A program made the position numbers and the translations under genes. Shown here piece by piece: positions 53,111-62,176 of a DNA stretch of 64,000 bases. The notes beneath the pieces were generated by a model. That model was not told the DNA's origin. It worked only from the letters and a program-made list of their open reading frames with translations, and did no database searches. Each line of letters starts with the position of its first letter. The stretch's first letter is position 1. The stretch lies in the NCBI GenBank assembly GCA_903876795.1, contig CAIRBK010000060.1, forward strand, positions 80,007 to 144,006, in the 5' to 3' direction. The stretch comes from an uncultured Verrucomicrobiota bacterium (GTDB taxonomy: Bacteria > Verrucomicrobiota > Verrucomicrobiia > Opitutales > Opitutaceae).

Positions 53111-54007
53111 ATGAACCGAAAAACCGCCGGCGATTTCGACCAGGAGCTGCTCGACCTCTACGACTACTACGTCCACGGCCAGATCGACCGACGCGCCTTC
53201 CTGCAACGCGCGGCCAAGTTCGCCGTCGGCGGGCTCACCGCCGCCGCGTTGCTCGACCTGCTCAACCCCAGCTACGCCCTGGCCGCCGAGGTGCCGCCCG
53301 AGGACACCCGCGTGGTCGGCGAGCGCATCGACTACCCCTCGCCCGACGGACACGGGGCCATGCGCGGCCTGCTGGCCCGCCCCGCCGGGGCCGCCGGCAA
53401 ACTGCCGGCGGTCGTCGTGGTCCATGAAAACCGGGGGCTCAACCCCTACATCGAAGACGTCACCCGCCGGCTCGCGCTGGCCGGCCACCTGGCCTTCGCG
53501 CCGGACGCCCTGCATCCCCTAGGCGGGTATCCGGGTAACGACGACGAAGGCCGCGCGCTCCAGCAAAAACTCGACCGCGGCAAGATCACCGAGGATTTTG
53601 TGTCCGCCGCGCGTTTCCTGCACGCGCACCCCGACGCCAACGGACGCACCGGGGTGGTCGGCTTTTGCTTCGGCGGCGGCATGGCCAACACCCTGGCCTG
53701 GCGCCTGCCCGACATCATCCGCGCGGCCGTGCCCTATTACGGGGGCCAGCCCTCCGCCGAGCAGGCGGCGAAGATCAAGGGGGCGCTGCTCCTGCATTAC
53801 GCCGAGCTCGACACCCGCGTGAACGCCGGCTGGCCGGCCTACGAAGAGGCGCTCAAGGCCGCCTCGGTGCGCCACACCGCCCACATCTACCCGGGAGTGA
53901 ACCACGGCTTCCACAACGACACCACTCCCCGCTACGACGCGCCCGCCGCGCAACTCTCCTGGTCCCGCACCCTCGCCTTCTTCCGCGAACACCTCGAGAC
54001 GAGTTAA
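53111..54007 (+). CDS. Tat-type dienelactone hydrolase family protein
   Basis: 298 aa. The N-terminus has a Tat-like motif ([25 protein letters not shown]) after a helical lead typical of exported DLH proteins ([20 protein letters not shown]). The alpha/beta-hydrolase triad is Cys in [16 protein letters not shown], Asp in [13 protein letters not shown] and His in [42 protein letters not shown] holds the oxyanion region. DLH enzymes open lactone rings. It begins 16 nt after the molybdopterin subunit. In this setting it may open a ring produced by hydroxylation, but that is inference. Confidence 0.88.
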   Translation: MNRKTAGDFDQELLDLYDYYVHGQIDRRAFLQRAAKFAVGGLTAAALLDLLNPSYALAAEVPPEDTRVVGERIDYPSPDGHGAMRGLLARPAGAAGKLPAVVVVHENRGLNPYIEDVTRRLALAGHLAFAPDALHPLGGYPGNDDEGRALQQKLDRGKITEDFVSAARFLHAHPDANGRTGVVGFCFGGGMANTLAWRLPDIIRAAVPYYGGQPSAEQAAKIKGALLLHYAELDTRVNAGWPAYEEALKAASVRHTAHIYPGVNHGFHNDTTPRYDAPAAQLSWSRTLAFFREHLETS

Positions 54008-54053
54008 GCCCTCCCGCGCGCCGGCCGCCGGGGCCGTCTCCGCATTCACCTTC

Positions 54054-55799
54054 ATGAAAACAACACCCGACACCACGCGTCGCCGGTTTATCACCACCTT
54101 GTCCGGCTTCGGGCTCGGCTCCACTTTGCTGCCCGGCGTGCTCTGGGCCAGGGTCGAGGAGGCCGGCGGCGGCGCCGTCACCCCGGCCATGCTCAAGGAC
54201 GCCGCGTTTCTCGCCGGCCTCGAGTTCTCCGTCGCGGAGTGCGAAGGCATGGTGCCGGCGGTGAACCAGGCCCTCGGCCGCTACCGCACGCTGCACGGCG
54301 TCGCCATTCCCAACGACGTCGCGCCGCCTTTCCATTTCAGCCCGCTCGTGCCGGGCATGACCGTGGACCGCACGCCGCCGCCGGTGCGCTTCGCCAAAGC
54401 GCCCAAACGCGCCCGCCCCGCCAACCTCGAAGACCTCGCCTACTGGCCCGTGACCGACCTCGCGCGGCTGCTCAAGACCCGCGCGGTGACTTCCGCGGAA
54501 CTCACCCGGATGTATCTCGACCGGTTGCGCCGCCTCAACGCGAAGCTCAACTGCGTGGTCACCTTCCTCGACGACCTCGCCCTTGCCCAGGCGAGGCAGG
54601 CCGACGCCGAAATCGCCGCCGGCCGTTACAAAGGCCCGCTGCACGGCATCCCCTGGGGCGCGAAGGACATCATCGCGGTCAAGGGCTACAAGACCACCTG
54701 GGGCTCCGGCGCCTACCAGGACCAGGTCATCGACCAGGACGCCGCAGTCGTCGAGCTGTTGCGCGACGCCGGCGCGGTCCTGATCGCCAAGCTCACCACC
54801 GGCGAACTCGCCGGCGGCGACGTATGGTTCGGCGGCCGCACCAACAACCCGTGGAAACTCGACCAAGGCGCCAGCGGTTCCTCGGCCGGCCCGGCGTCGG
54901 CCACCGCGGCCGGCTGCGTCGCCTTTTCCATCGGCACCGAGACCGGCGGCTCGATTCTCGGCCCCTCCGCCCGCTGCGGCGCGACCGGGCTACGCCCGAC
55001 CTTCGGCCGCGTGAGCCGCACCGGCGTGATGGCGTTGTCATGGACGCAGGACCGGCTCGGCCCGATCTGCCGTTACGTCGAAGATTGCGCGGTGGTGATG
55101 AACGCGATCGCCCGGCCCGACGGCCGCGACCTGGCGGTGACCGACATCCCGTTTGCCTGGGACGCCAAGACCGACCTCGCCAAGCTGCGCGTCGGCTACC
55201 TGGAGGACGCCTTCGGCGACCGCGACCGCAACCCCGACTGGATCAAAAACGACCAGGCGACGCTCGCCCGTTTGCGGGCCATGGGCCACACGCTCGTCCC
55301 GCTCCGCCTGCCCGACATCCCCGAGCTCGAAGTGCTCTCCATCAGCGTCGAGTCGGCGGTCTTCTTTGACGAACTGCTGCGGTCGGGCCGCGCCGGGCTG
55401 CTCACGGTGAAGACCCGCGCGCCGCGGTTGCGTGCGGCCCGGCTGATCCCGGCGGTCGAGTATCTCCAGTCCCAGCGCGTGCGCGCGATGATGATGGCCA
55501 AACTCGCCGCAGCCACCGCCGGGGTGGATGTTTACCTCGCGCCGTATTCGAGCGGTCGCGTCGAGCCGCCGGCGGCCCCCGGCGCGCCCACCCCGCCGCA
55601 GAACTTCACCCAAAAGCACAACCAGATGGCCAACCTCGCGTGTTATCCGGCGATCGCGCTGCCCAACGGCTTTGCCGAAAACGGCACGCCGACCAGCATC
55701 ACCTTCATGGGCCAGCCCTACCGCGAAGCCGCGCTGATGGCGCTGGCCAAGGCCTACCAGGACGCCACCGGCTTCAACCTGAAACAGCCGCCGTTGTAA
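54054..55799 (+). CDS. Second exported amidase (Tat signal)
   Basis: 581 aa. Twin-arginine signal TTRRRFITTLSGFGLGSTLL, a helical N-terminal domain of about 110 residues, then the amidase signature: Lys in GPLHGIPWGAKDIIAVKGYK, serines in DQGASGSSAGPASATAAGC, nucleophile region SIGTETGGSILGPSARCGAT GLRPTFGRV, and the C-terminal PTSITFMGQPYREAALMALA KAYQDATGFNLKQPP. It is only distantly similar to the amidase at 47126, so this is not a recent duplication. It ends the catabolic run; the next gene starts 69 nt on. Confidence 0.87.
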   Translation: MKTTPDTTRRRFITTLSGFGLGSTLLPGVLWARVEEAGGGAVTPAMLKDAAFLAGLEFSVAECEGMVPAVNQALGRYRTLHGVAIPNDVAPPFHFSPLVPGMTVDRTPPPVRFAKAPKRARPANLEDLAYWPVTDLARLLKTRAVTSAELTRMYLDRLRRLNAKLNCVVTFLDDLALAQARQADAEIAAGRYKGPLHGIPWGAKDIIAVKGYKTTWGSGAYQDQVIDQDAAVVELLRDAGAVLIAKLTTGELAGGDVWFGGRTNNPWKLDQGASGSSAGPASATAAGCVAFSIGTETGGSILGPSARCGATGLRPTFGRVSRTGVMALSWTQDRLGPICRYVEDCAVVMNAIARPDGRDLAVTDIPFAWDAKTDLAKLRVGYLEDAFGDRDRNPDWIKNDQATLARLRAMGHTLVPLRLPDIPELEVLSISVESAVFFDELLRSGRAGLLTVKTRAPRLRAARLIPAVEYLQSQRVRAMMMAKLAAATAGVDVYLAPYSSGRVEPPAAPGAPTPPQNFTQKHNQMANLACYPAIALPNGFAENGTPTSITFMGQPYREAALMALAKAYQDATGFNLKQPPL

Positions 55800-55868
55800 G
55801 ACCCTCGGGACTCCACCGGTCGCCGCGCGTTGGCATCACGCCTGCTGTTGCAGGCGGCACGCCTTAAC

Positions 55869-57779
55869 ATGCCTTTCCAAGTCCTGCGTCCGCTCATTTT
55901 TATCACTGGATTGCTCTGCCTCGGGGCACGGGCGCAGAGCGCGCCGGCGACCCTGGAGGAGTTGATGCGCGAGCCTTTTATCAGAGACGCCCGCCTGTCG
56001 CCCGACGGTCGTTCGCTCGCCGCTCTCGCGACCGAAAACAACCTCACGGCGCTTGTCGTATACGACTTGGAAACGGCCAAAACGTCGTTTGTCACCGACA
56101 TCCGCGCAGAGAGCCTTCCGCTCATAGCCCCCGGGACCCTGGCCGTTTCCTCCTTCGACTGGCTGGATAGCCGCAAACTGCTATTTAATGTTTCGGCCAA
56201 TCGCAAATATGCCTTCGGCCTTTATGTTGTCGACTTGGGCCGGCTTAACAAAAGCCGGCACCTCAATTTTTTTGACGCCAGCAGTATCCTCAAGACGCCG
56301 AAGACCAGGTCGAACCGGGCCAGATTGTGGATTCGCCAGTCGGCCGACAGACGCGGAGAAGACGGGGGAACGATCGAAATCGACACGACCAAAGCGGCCG
56401 GCAAAAACGTCGTCTCGCGCGTGCTGCCGGTCGAAGGCGCCAACACCCTTTCCTGGATATCGACCTTTGATGGCGAGACCGCGCTGACGATGGTGATCGA
56501 CGATTCGGGCCGGAGGAGCCTCCATCGAATCCAGGCCGACGGCACGACGTGGAAACCTGTGCCCTATGATTTCGGCAAGGCACGCGTGCTGAAGCTGGAT
56601 CCTGACGGACGGCGCCTGTGGTCGGTGGTGCACGACGCGGAACACGGATTTGAGTTGAGGCCCTACGATCTTGACACCGGCGCCTGGGGCGAGGCGGTGC
56701 ATCGGGATAAAAATTACGATTACGGCGGGATCAACCTGCTGTTTTCCACGGCCACCGGCGCGCTCCAGGGATTCAGCTACCAAGGCAGCCGTTTGCGCAA
56801 CGTGTGGCTCGATCCCGTCATGGCGAGCCTCCAAGGCAAAGTGGATTCGGCCTATCCCGCGACCGAAAACCGGCTCGTCAGCCAGGACGACGCGGGCACG
56901 CGCTTTGTTTTCACCCTGTCGGCCTCCAACCAGCCGGTCGATTATGTGCTGCTGGACACCGAAAAGGACACCCGCGCGGTGATCGCGAACAGCGCTCCCT
57001 GGCTGAAAGACAAGCCGCTCAGGCCGACGCAGTCGTTTGCCTTCACGACGCGGGACGGGGTGCGGCGAGAGGCCTACCTGACTTTGCCGGAGGGGGCCTC
57101 GAAGGCACGACCCGTGCCCTTGGTCGTCATGCTTGAGCCCAACATGGTTCGAGCCGACGGATCGTTTAACCCGGCGGTGCAATACCTGGCGGGGCTGGGC
57201 TACGGTGTGGTGCAACCGAATTATCGCGGGGCATTTGGATATGCGCAGAGCATAGATCGTAGCTTAAGGCTGGATATCATGAAAAGCCAGATGGACGTGG
57301 CCGACGCGACGACGGCGGCGCTGCGCATCGGCTGCTTCGATCCCGGGCGCGTGGCGTTGGTCGGCAGCGATTTCACGGGCTACCTCTCCATGATTGCGGC
57401 GGCGGAAAACCCGCAGCTGTACCGTTGCGTGACGGCCTATCGGGGGGCGCTCGATTGGGATGCGTTCGTGAAAAAACTGAAGGAGGCTTCCCCGGGCTTG
57501 GCAGCGGTCTTCAAGGCCAGTCTGGACGCCGGCGACCTGGATGCCTCCTTTTCCAAGCTGACGACCCCCGTGTTGCTCGTTTATCCGGGTGACGACATAC
57601 AGGCTTTTAACCGGCAGTCGGATAAATTCTCCGCCATGCTGAAACGACAAGGCGGCAGCATAAGACGCCTGGAACTCAGCGAGGAGACGGCCAACCTCAC
57701 GGTCGCCGGAAAAGTCAGATACCACCGGGAGCTGGGCGATTTTCTCGCCCGCCATCTCGGGTCTCCCCCAAAGCCATGA
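55869..57779 (+). CDS. S9 prolyl-oligopeptidase homologue with lost catalytic residues
   Basis: 636 aa from ATG 55869 with signal peptide MPFQVLRPLIFITGLLCLGA RAQS. A beta-propeller-like N-domain (DARLSPDGRSLAALATENNL) precedes an alpha/beta-hydrolase C-domain: GLGYGVVQPNYRGAFGYAQS, DVADATTAALRIGCFDPGRV ALVGSDFTGYLSMIAA. In active S9 enzymes the elbow reads GxSxGGY; here the aligned Ser is Asp (G-S-D-F-T-G-Y). The Asp of YPGDDIQAF is kept, but the expected GHG/His region reads ELSEETANLTVAGKVRYH. It is therefore probably not a peptidase, despite an intact frame. Its stop overlaps the next ATG (ATGA), so the two are coupled. Confidence 0.8.
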   Translation: MPFQVLRPLIFITGLLCLGARAQSAPATLEELMREPFIRDARLSPDGRSLAALATENNLTALVVYDLETAKTSFVTDIRAESLPLIAPGTLAVSSFDWLDSRKLLFNVSANRKYAFGLYVVDLGRLNKSRHLNFFDASSILKTPKTRSNRARLWIRQSADRRGEDGGTIEIDTTKAAGKNVVSRVLPVEGANTLSWISTFDGETALTMVIDDSGRRSLHRIQADGTTWKPVPYDFGKARVLKLDPDGRRLWSVVHDAEHGFELRPYDLDTGAWGEAVHRDKNYDYGGINLLFSTATGALQGFSYQGSRLRNVWLDPVMASLQGKVDSAYPATENRLVSQDDAGTRFVFTLSASNQPVDYVLLDTEKDTRAVIANSAPWLKDKPLRPTQSFAFTTRDGVRREAYLTLPEGASKARPVPLVVMLEPNMVRADGSFNPAVQYLAGLGYGVVQPNYRGAFGYAQSIDRSLRLDIMKSQMDVADATTAALRIGCFDPGRVALVGSDFTGYLSMIAAAENPQLYRCVTAYRGALDWDAFVKKLKEASPGLAAVFKASLDAGDLDASFSKLTTPVLLVYPGDDIQAFNRQSDKFSAMLKRQGGSIRRLELSEETANLTVAGKVRYHRELGDFLARHLGSPPKP

Positions 57780-59545
57780 AGCGGGCGAAGCGGTTGTTGC
57801 TCGGATGCGTGATGCTCGCGGCGGTCGCGAGGGCGGAAACGTGGATCAAAGTTGTGGCACCCAAATTCACGCTCTACTCCAACGCCGCCTCGGACGAGGC
57901 CCTCGCAGCGGCCAACGAATTCCAGCCGTTTATCGGCGCTCTGGGCGAGTTGCTCCCGATGGATCCAAAGGCGCTGCCACCGCTGAGTATTGTGCTGTTA
58001 AGACGGGAAAAGGACTTTAAGCCCTACCGGCCGTTGGCTCCAAACGGCAAACCTCGGGATGTGGCCGGCTTTTTTTCCCGCCTTCCCAGCTGGGCCGTGT
58101 TTGGGCTGTCGGGACCGGAACTGGACGACGACCTTCGCCGGACCATCCAGCACGAGGGCGTGCACTGGTTTCTGAGCGGTTACGATGTCCCCAACCCACC
58201 GTGGCTGGAAGAAGGGCTGGCCGAGGTGTTTTCCACGTTTGCGATCACCAAAAAAGGTCAGGCCGAATGGGGCCGGGGGATTCCGGAGCACGCGGTTTTG
58301 CTGCAGACAAAAGAGCCGTTGCCACTCAAGCGGCTGCTGGCCGTTTCCAGCGGAGACCCGTTGTTCAATGAAAACCTGCGCACGGGTCTTTTTTACGCCG
58401 GCTCGTGGGCATTTGTTCACTACATGCTTTTTAGCGAGCAGGCGCGCACTCAGCCCCTGTTTGAGGCCTACATGAAGGCCTTCCGCTCGGGAATGCATCC
58501 CGACGAGGCTTTTGGCGCCGCGTTCGGAGCCGGCTATGAACGCATGGACAAAGTCCTGGCTCATTACACCCGCAGTGGCCGCTATTTTGTGGGCAATCGC
58601 CCGCTGCCGCCCGCATCCGTCGTCCTGAGGGCAGAAGCCGCCGATGACTTTGAGCGCGAGGTGGCCCTTGCACGCCTGGCGCTCGGTTCCAATCTCTCCG
58701 GGCTTGCTATCGGCCATGCCCAGGCCGCCGCCAAGCTGCGGGCCGATTCTCCGGTGCCGCATGAGTTGCTAGGCGTGGCGGCCGGGATCGCCGGCGATGC
58801 CGACGCCCTTGAGGCGGCCTACCGGGAGGCGGCGAGGCTCAAAACGAGGGACCACACGGTTTATTACACGCTGGCCCGGAGTATACAGGCATCCGGCCAA
58901 AACGCCGCGACCCGCTTGGTGCAGCTCACGCCTGAACAGGCCCGGGAAGCCGCCGATCATTTTGAAATGACCATTAACTGCAGGCGCACCTTCCTGCCCG
59001 CATTTCAAGGATTGGGCCAAGTGATCAACATGTGTCAGAATTTCGGACCGGAGGACCGGCGGTTTTTGGAATTTGGCCTGCGCCAATATCCAGCTGACGG
59101 CGACATCCGCATAGGTTTGGCCGTGCTGGACAGGAAGCAGGGGTACAAGGAGGAAGCCCTCCGCAAAATCGAGCAGTTGCTCAAGGATGAGCCGGCTCCG
59201 CACACGGCTCGTTATGCAAGCGTCCTTCTACATGCCTGGAGGGGGCAGGATCGCCTCGAGCAGATCGCGCAATTGGCGGAGACGGGGTCTCTCGAAAAGG
59301 CGGTGGAGTTGATCGACACCGCCCTCGCCGGCGAGCTTGAGCCGACCGAGCGCAACATGCTCCTGCAGCATCGTCGCGGCCTTGCGGCCGAATCCTTGTT
59401 TGTCCAGACGCGCAACGCCCTCGACGCCGGGCAGCCGGTTCAAGCCAAAGCATGGCTGGAAGCGGTCATGGCATCCGACGCAACCGAGGCGGCCAAACGC
59501 CGTGCCCAAAAATGGCTTAAGGCAATCGAAGAGAAAGCCAAGTAG
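57776..59545 (+). CDS. Exported gluzincin-like metallopeptidase with TPR-like C-terminus
   Basis: 589 aa. Signal peptide MKRAKRLLLGCVMLAAVARA; DUF1570-like domain (VVAPKFTLYSNAASDEALAA) with HEGVH (126-130) and PPWLEEGLAEVF (141-152), the HExxH plus downstream-Glu arrangement of gluzincins. From about residue 290 the chain is helical with TPR-like repeats (EREVALARLALGSNLSGLAI, ALEAAYREAARLKTRDHTVY, GYKEEALRKIEQLLKDEP). It likely acts in the periplasm. Coupled to the inactive S9 homologue by a 4-nt overlap, which suggests a partner or substrate-binding relationship. Confidence 0.8.
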   Translation: MKRAKRLLLGCVMLAAVARAETWIKVVAPKFTLYSNAASDEALAAANEFQPFIGALGELLPMDPKALPPLSIVLLRREKDFKPYRPLAPNGKPRDVAGFFSRLPSWAVFGLSGPELDDDLRRTIQHEGVHWFLSGYDVPNPPWLEEGLAEVFSTFAITKKGQAEWGRGIPEHAVLLQTKEPLPLKRLLAVSSGDPLFNENLRTGLFYAGSWAFVHYMLFSEQARTQPLFEAYMKAFRSGMHPDEAFGAAFGAGYERMDKVLAHYTRSGRYFVGNRPLPPASVVLRAEAADDFEREVALARLALGSNLSGLAIGHAQAAAKLRADSPVPHELLGVAAGIAGDADALEAAYREAARLKTRDHTVYYTLARSIQASGQNAATRLVQLTPEQAREAADHFEMTINCRRTFLPAFQGLGQVINMCQNFGPEDRRFLEFGLRQYPADGDIRIGLAVLDRKQGYKEEALRKIEQLLKDEPAPHTARYASVLLHAWRGQDRLEQIAQLAETGSLEKAVELIDTALAGELEPTERNMLLQHRRGLAAESLFVQTRNALDAGQPVQAKAWLEAVMASDATEAAKRRAQKWLKAIEEKAK

Positions 59546-59692
59546 TCTTCGGCTTCGCGTGGATACCGGGTTACGTTTCCAAGCGGCACGGCGCTTTCCT
59601 TTCCGCAGGCATGGCGACTGCTTAAATTAGTAATTCTGTTGCCGCCTTGGCGTTTTCGCCCGGGCTGGTCGCGACGTCTCCATTTCCCGTCC
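59546..59692. other. Intergenic region before the two-component genes
   Basis: 147 nt. The short AT-rich stretch TTAAATTAGTAATTCTG near 59624-59640 may belong to the promoter of the histidine kinase gene. No gene, clear terminator or palindrome was seen. Confidence 0.35.
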
Positions 59693-60811
59693 ATGCCTCA
59701 CTCCACACCGATTTCCTCGGGCAACTCCGCCACGACCACGCTCACCCAGCGGATCTTCGCCGCGCTGGTCAATCCGCCGGCCCGCAGCCGCCTGGGCTCC
59801 GCCGCGATCGTGGTCGGCATGACCGGGCTCATCGGCTGGATCTACATGGTTTCGGGCGGCATCTTGTCGCGACAGGCGTTCTACATCATCCCCATGATTC
59901 TGGCCGTGAGCTGGCTGGGGCTGTGGTGGGGGTTGGGCGTGGCCTTCTTCAGCGCGGGCATCCGTCTTTACGGGGATTTTGCCTTCGGCGGGGCCACCGT
60001 CGCGGATATGGACACGGTTTACAACGCCCTGGCCAACCGCCTGAGCCTGCTCCTGGTCAACATCGTGGTCATCCTCGTGCTCAACGAGCTCTACCTGCTC
60101 ACCCGCCAGCTCGAACAACGCGTCAAGGCGCGCACCGCCGCACTCGAACAAGCCGTGGCCGCCCGCGAACGCTTGCAGGCCAGCCTGTTCGAGGCCGGCT
60201 TGCGCGAGCGCGGCGCCATCGGCCGCGACTTGCATGACGGACTCGGCCAGCACCTCACCGCCACCGCCATGGCCGCCAACATCCTCTCCAAGCGCCTGGC
60301 CTCCCAAAACGACCCGCTGGCCACCGACGCACGTGCGATCGAATCTCTCATCAAGACCGGCATCGACCAGACTCGCCAAATCGCCCGCGGCATCCTGCTG
60401 GAAAGCGTCAAGCCCGCCGAACTGATCTCCGAACTGGAGGAGCTGGCCGACAACACCGCGCGCGATCACCGCATCCCCTGCGTGGTGACCGCCATGGGCC
60501 CGGCCGAACGCCTCGACGTCAACACGGCTTCACACCTCTTCTACATCGCCCGCGAGGCCGTGCGCAACGCCCTCCGCCACGGGGGCGCCACCAACGTCGC
60601 CATCCACTTCAGCGTGGACCAGACCCTCGCCGCGCTCACGGTCACCGACAACGGCCGCGGAATGGCCCCGCCCGATCCGAGCCGCGGCGGCATGGGCGTC
60701 CACATCATGGCCCAGCGAGCCGAGCTCATCGGCGGTAAACTGCAGGTCGCCCCCGTCGCCGAAGGCGGCACCTGCGTCGATTGCCGCATCCCGCTACCCT
60801 CAGCCGCCTGA
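59693..60811 (+). CDS. Membrane sensor histidine kinase, NarX/DesK (HisKA_3) type
   Basis: 372 aa from ATG 59693 (MPHSTPISSGNSATTTLTQR). Three to four hydrophobic segments (AAIVVGMTGLIGWIYMVSGG, FYIIPMILAVSWLGLWWGLG VAF, LSLLLVNIVVILVLNELYLL) without a large periplasmic domain suggest a membrane-embedded sensor. A coiled coil (QLEQRVKARTAALEQAVAAR) leads to the H-box RGAIGRDLHDGLGQHLTATA with His181, then HATPase_c: EAVRNALRHGGA, DNGRGM and RGGMGVHIMAQRAELIGG. Partner of the next gene, 5 nt away. Confidence 0.9.
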   Translation: MPHSTPISSGNSATTTLTQRIFAALVNPPARSRLGSAAIVVGMTGLIGWIYMVSGGILSRQAFYIIPMILAVSWLGLWWGLGVAFFSAGIRLYGDFAFGGATVADMDTVYNALANRLSLLLVNIVVILVLNELYLLTRQLEQRVKARTAALEQAVAARERLQASLFEAGLRERGAIGRDLHDGLGQHLTATAMAANILSKRLASQNDPLATDARAIESLIKTGIDQTRQIARGILLESVKPAELISELEELADNTARDHRIPCVVTAMGPAERLDVNTASHLFYIAREAVRNALRHGGATNVAIHFSVDQTLAALTVTDNGRGMAPPDPSRGGMGVHIMAQRAELIGGKLQVAPVAEGGTCVDCRIPLPSAA

Positions 60812-60816
60812 TCGCC

Positions 60817-61473
60817 ATGTCGTCGCCCCACACCCGCGTTTTCATCGTCGACGACCATCCGCTGGTCCGCGAATGGCTGGCCACCTTGCTCAGCCAGTCG
60901 GGCAACCTGGTCGTGTGCGGACAGGCCGAAAGCGCACGGGACGCACTCTCGGCCATGCGCAGTCAACCGCCCGACGTGGCGATCGTAGACCTCTCCCTGC
61001 AAAACTCCTCGGGCATCGACCTCATCAAGGACCTGGCCGAACAGTTGCCGTCCGTCCGCGTGGTCGTGCTTTCGATGCACGAGGAGATTTTTTATGTGGA
61101 ACGGGCCTTGCGCGCCGGAGCCAAAGGCTATGTCACCAAGCGTGAATCCGGCGACCAGATCGTCGAGGCCGTGCGCGAGGTGGTGGACGGCCGCATCTAC
61201 GCGAGCCGCGCCATGCTGGCCCGCCTCGCCGAGCGCATGATGGGCCGCCCCGCCTCCGGCTCCGTCGAGATGCTCAGCGACCGCGAACTCGATGTGTTTA
61301 CCCGCCTGGGCGGCGGCCACAGCACACGACGTATCTCCGAAGATCTCAGCATCAGCATCAAGACCGTCCAAGCCTACTGCGCCCGCATCCGCGAAAAACT
61401 CGGCTACGAGGACGGCGTCGAACTGGTGCGGCACGCCGTCCGCTGGGTGGACCGACAGGACAGCTCCGTGTAG
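60817..61473 (+). CDS. NarL/FixJ-family response regulator
   Basis: 218 aa from ATG 60817 (MSSPHTRVFIVDDHPLVREW). Receiver domain with acidic pocket Asp12/13, phospho-acceptor Asp58 (VAIVDLSLQ) and Lys in AKGYVTKRES; C-terminal LuxR-type HTH LSDRELDVFTRLGGGHSTRR ISEDLSISIKTVQAYCARIR EKLG. Activated by the kinase upstream. Its stop codon lies inside a perfect inverted repeat (61470-61486), and the unknown gene at 61618 is a possible target. It has a TTG-initiated earlier frame in the track that is not needed. Confidence 0.92.
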   Translation: MSSPHTRVFIVDDHPLVREWLATLLSQSGNLVVCGQAESARDALSAMRSQPPDVAIVDLSLQNSSGIDLIKDLAEQLPSVRVVVLSMHEEIFYVERALRAGAKGYVTKRESGDQIVEAVREVVDGRIYASRAMLARLAERMMGRPASGSVEMLSDRELDVFTRLGGGHSTRRISEDLSISIKTVQAYCARIREKLGYEDGVELVRHAVRWVDRQDSSV

Positions 61474-61486
61474 GATTTTGTCCTAC
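61470..61486. promoter_or_regulatory. Inverted repeat overlapping the response-regulator stop
   Basis: GTAGGATTTTGTCCTAC has arms GTAGGA and TCCTAC with a 5-nt centre; the TAG stop is within the left arm. A second short hairpin, GGCTCA-TGCTTT-TGAGCC, lies at 61539-61556. Either a weak terminator or a binding site for the NarL-type regulator ahead of the 61618 gene. Confidence 0.4.
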
Positions 61487-61617
61487 AAATGATTTGGGCG
61501 GGCACTCATAGACGGTGCTCCCGGATTGCGTTAGGATAGGCTCATGCTTTTGAGCCCCCAACCCGCCTGCATCTGGAACCCGCTTAAGGTATCCGTTGTC
61601 GGCTACCCCAACTACCC

Positions 61618-62160
61618 ATGGAGCAGGTAATTTATACGCAGGCCTGCGGAGTTCCGGCCGGCGAGGCCCCGGTCTTCATCACGGTCGTGGTGCGCGACGA
61701 AGAACGTCGGCTAACCACGCAAGAATGCCATGTCTTCCTGCCCAAACAGGAAATCTATCTTCACAAGATCAACTACATCAATGATTCGGGTGATAATCCG
61801 GCTTCGATCACAGCCGGCGCCCTGCGCGAGACCCATCGCCTCTATGCCCAGCATATCGTCTCCAAGGGCAACCCTGATTGCCTCACGGTAGATCGCTCGG
61901 TCTGCATCGATGCCGAAACGATGCAGGAATCGCCCTTTTATCGTTTCCGTCTCGCAAACCAGTTCTCCGAGGCCATGTGGGAAATCCAGGCCTGGACGGC
62001 ATCGAGCGAACTTCGCCAGACCCTTTCAAAAATGGTGCGCTACAAGACCGAGCCTGCGGAGGCGGTTTTGATGAGCAGCCTATTCAAGGAGGCCGTCGGC
62101 CGTGGCGGTGACGGCCACAGCCGCCCAACCCTTGGTCGCGGTCCCATGGACCGGTCGTGA
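61618..62160 (+). CDS. Hypothetical protein
   Basis: 180 aa, MEQVIYTQACGVPAGEAPVF ITVVVRDEERRLTTQECHVF. Mixed alpha/beta composition, no signal peptide or membrane helix, moderately charged; the last 25 residues (GRGGDGHSRPTLGRGPMDRS) look disordered and may be an extension into non-coding DNA. Codon use and residue composition are those of a real gene. The leader CTACCCCAACTACCC-ATG is pyrimidine-rich like others here. No family recognised. It converges on the DUF429 gene, 16 nt away. Confidence 0.65.
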   Translation: MEQVIYTQACGVPAGEAPVFITVVVRDEERRLTTQECHVFLPKQEIYLHKINYINDSGDNPASITAGALRETHRLYAQHIVSKGNPDCLTVDRSVCIDAETMQESPFYRFRLANQFSEAMWEIQAWTASSELRQTLSKMVRYKTEPAEAVLMSSLFKEAVGRGGDGHSRPTLGRGPMDRS

Positions 62161-62176
62161 AGCGGGCCGACCGGTT

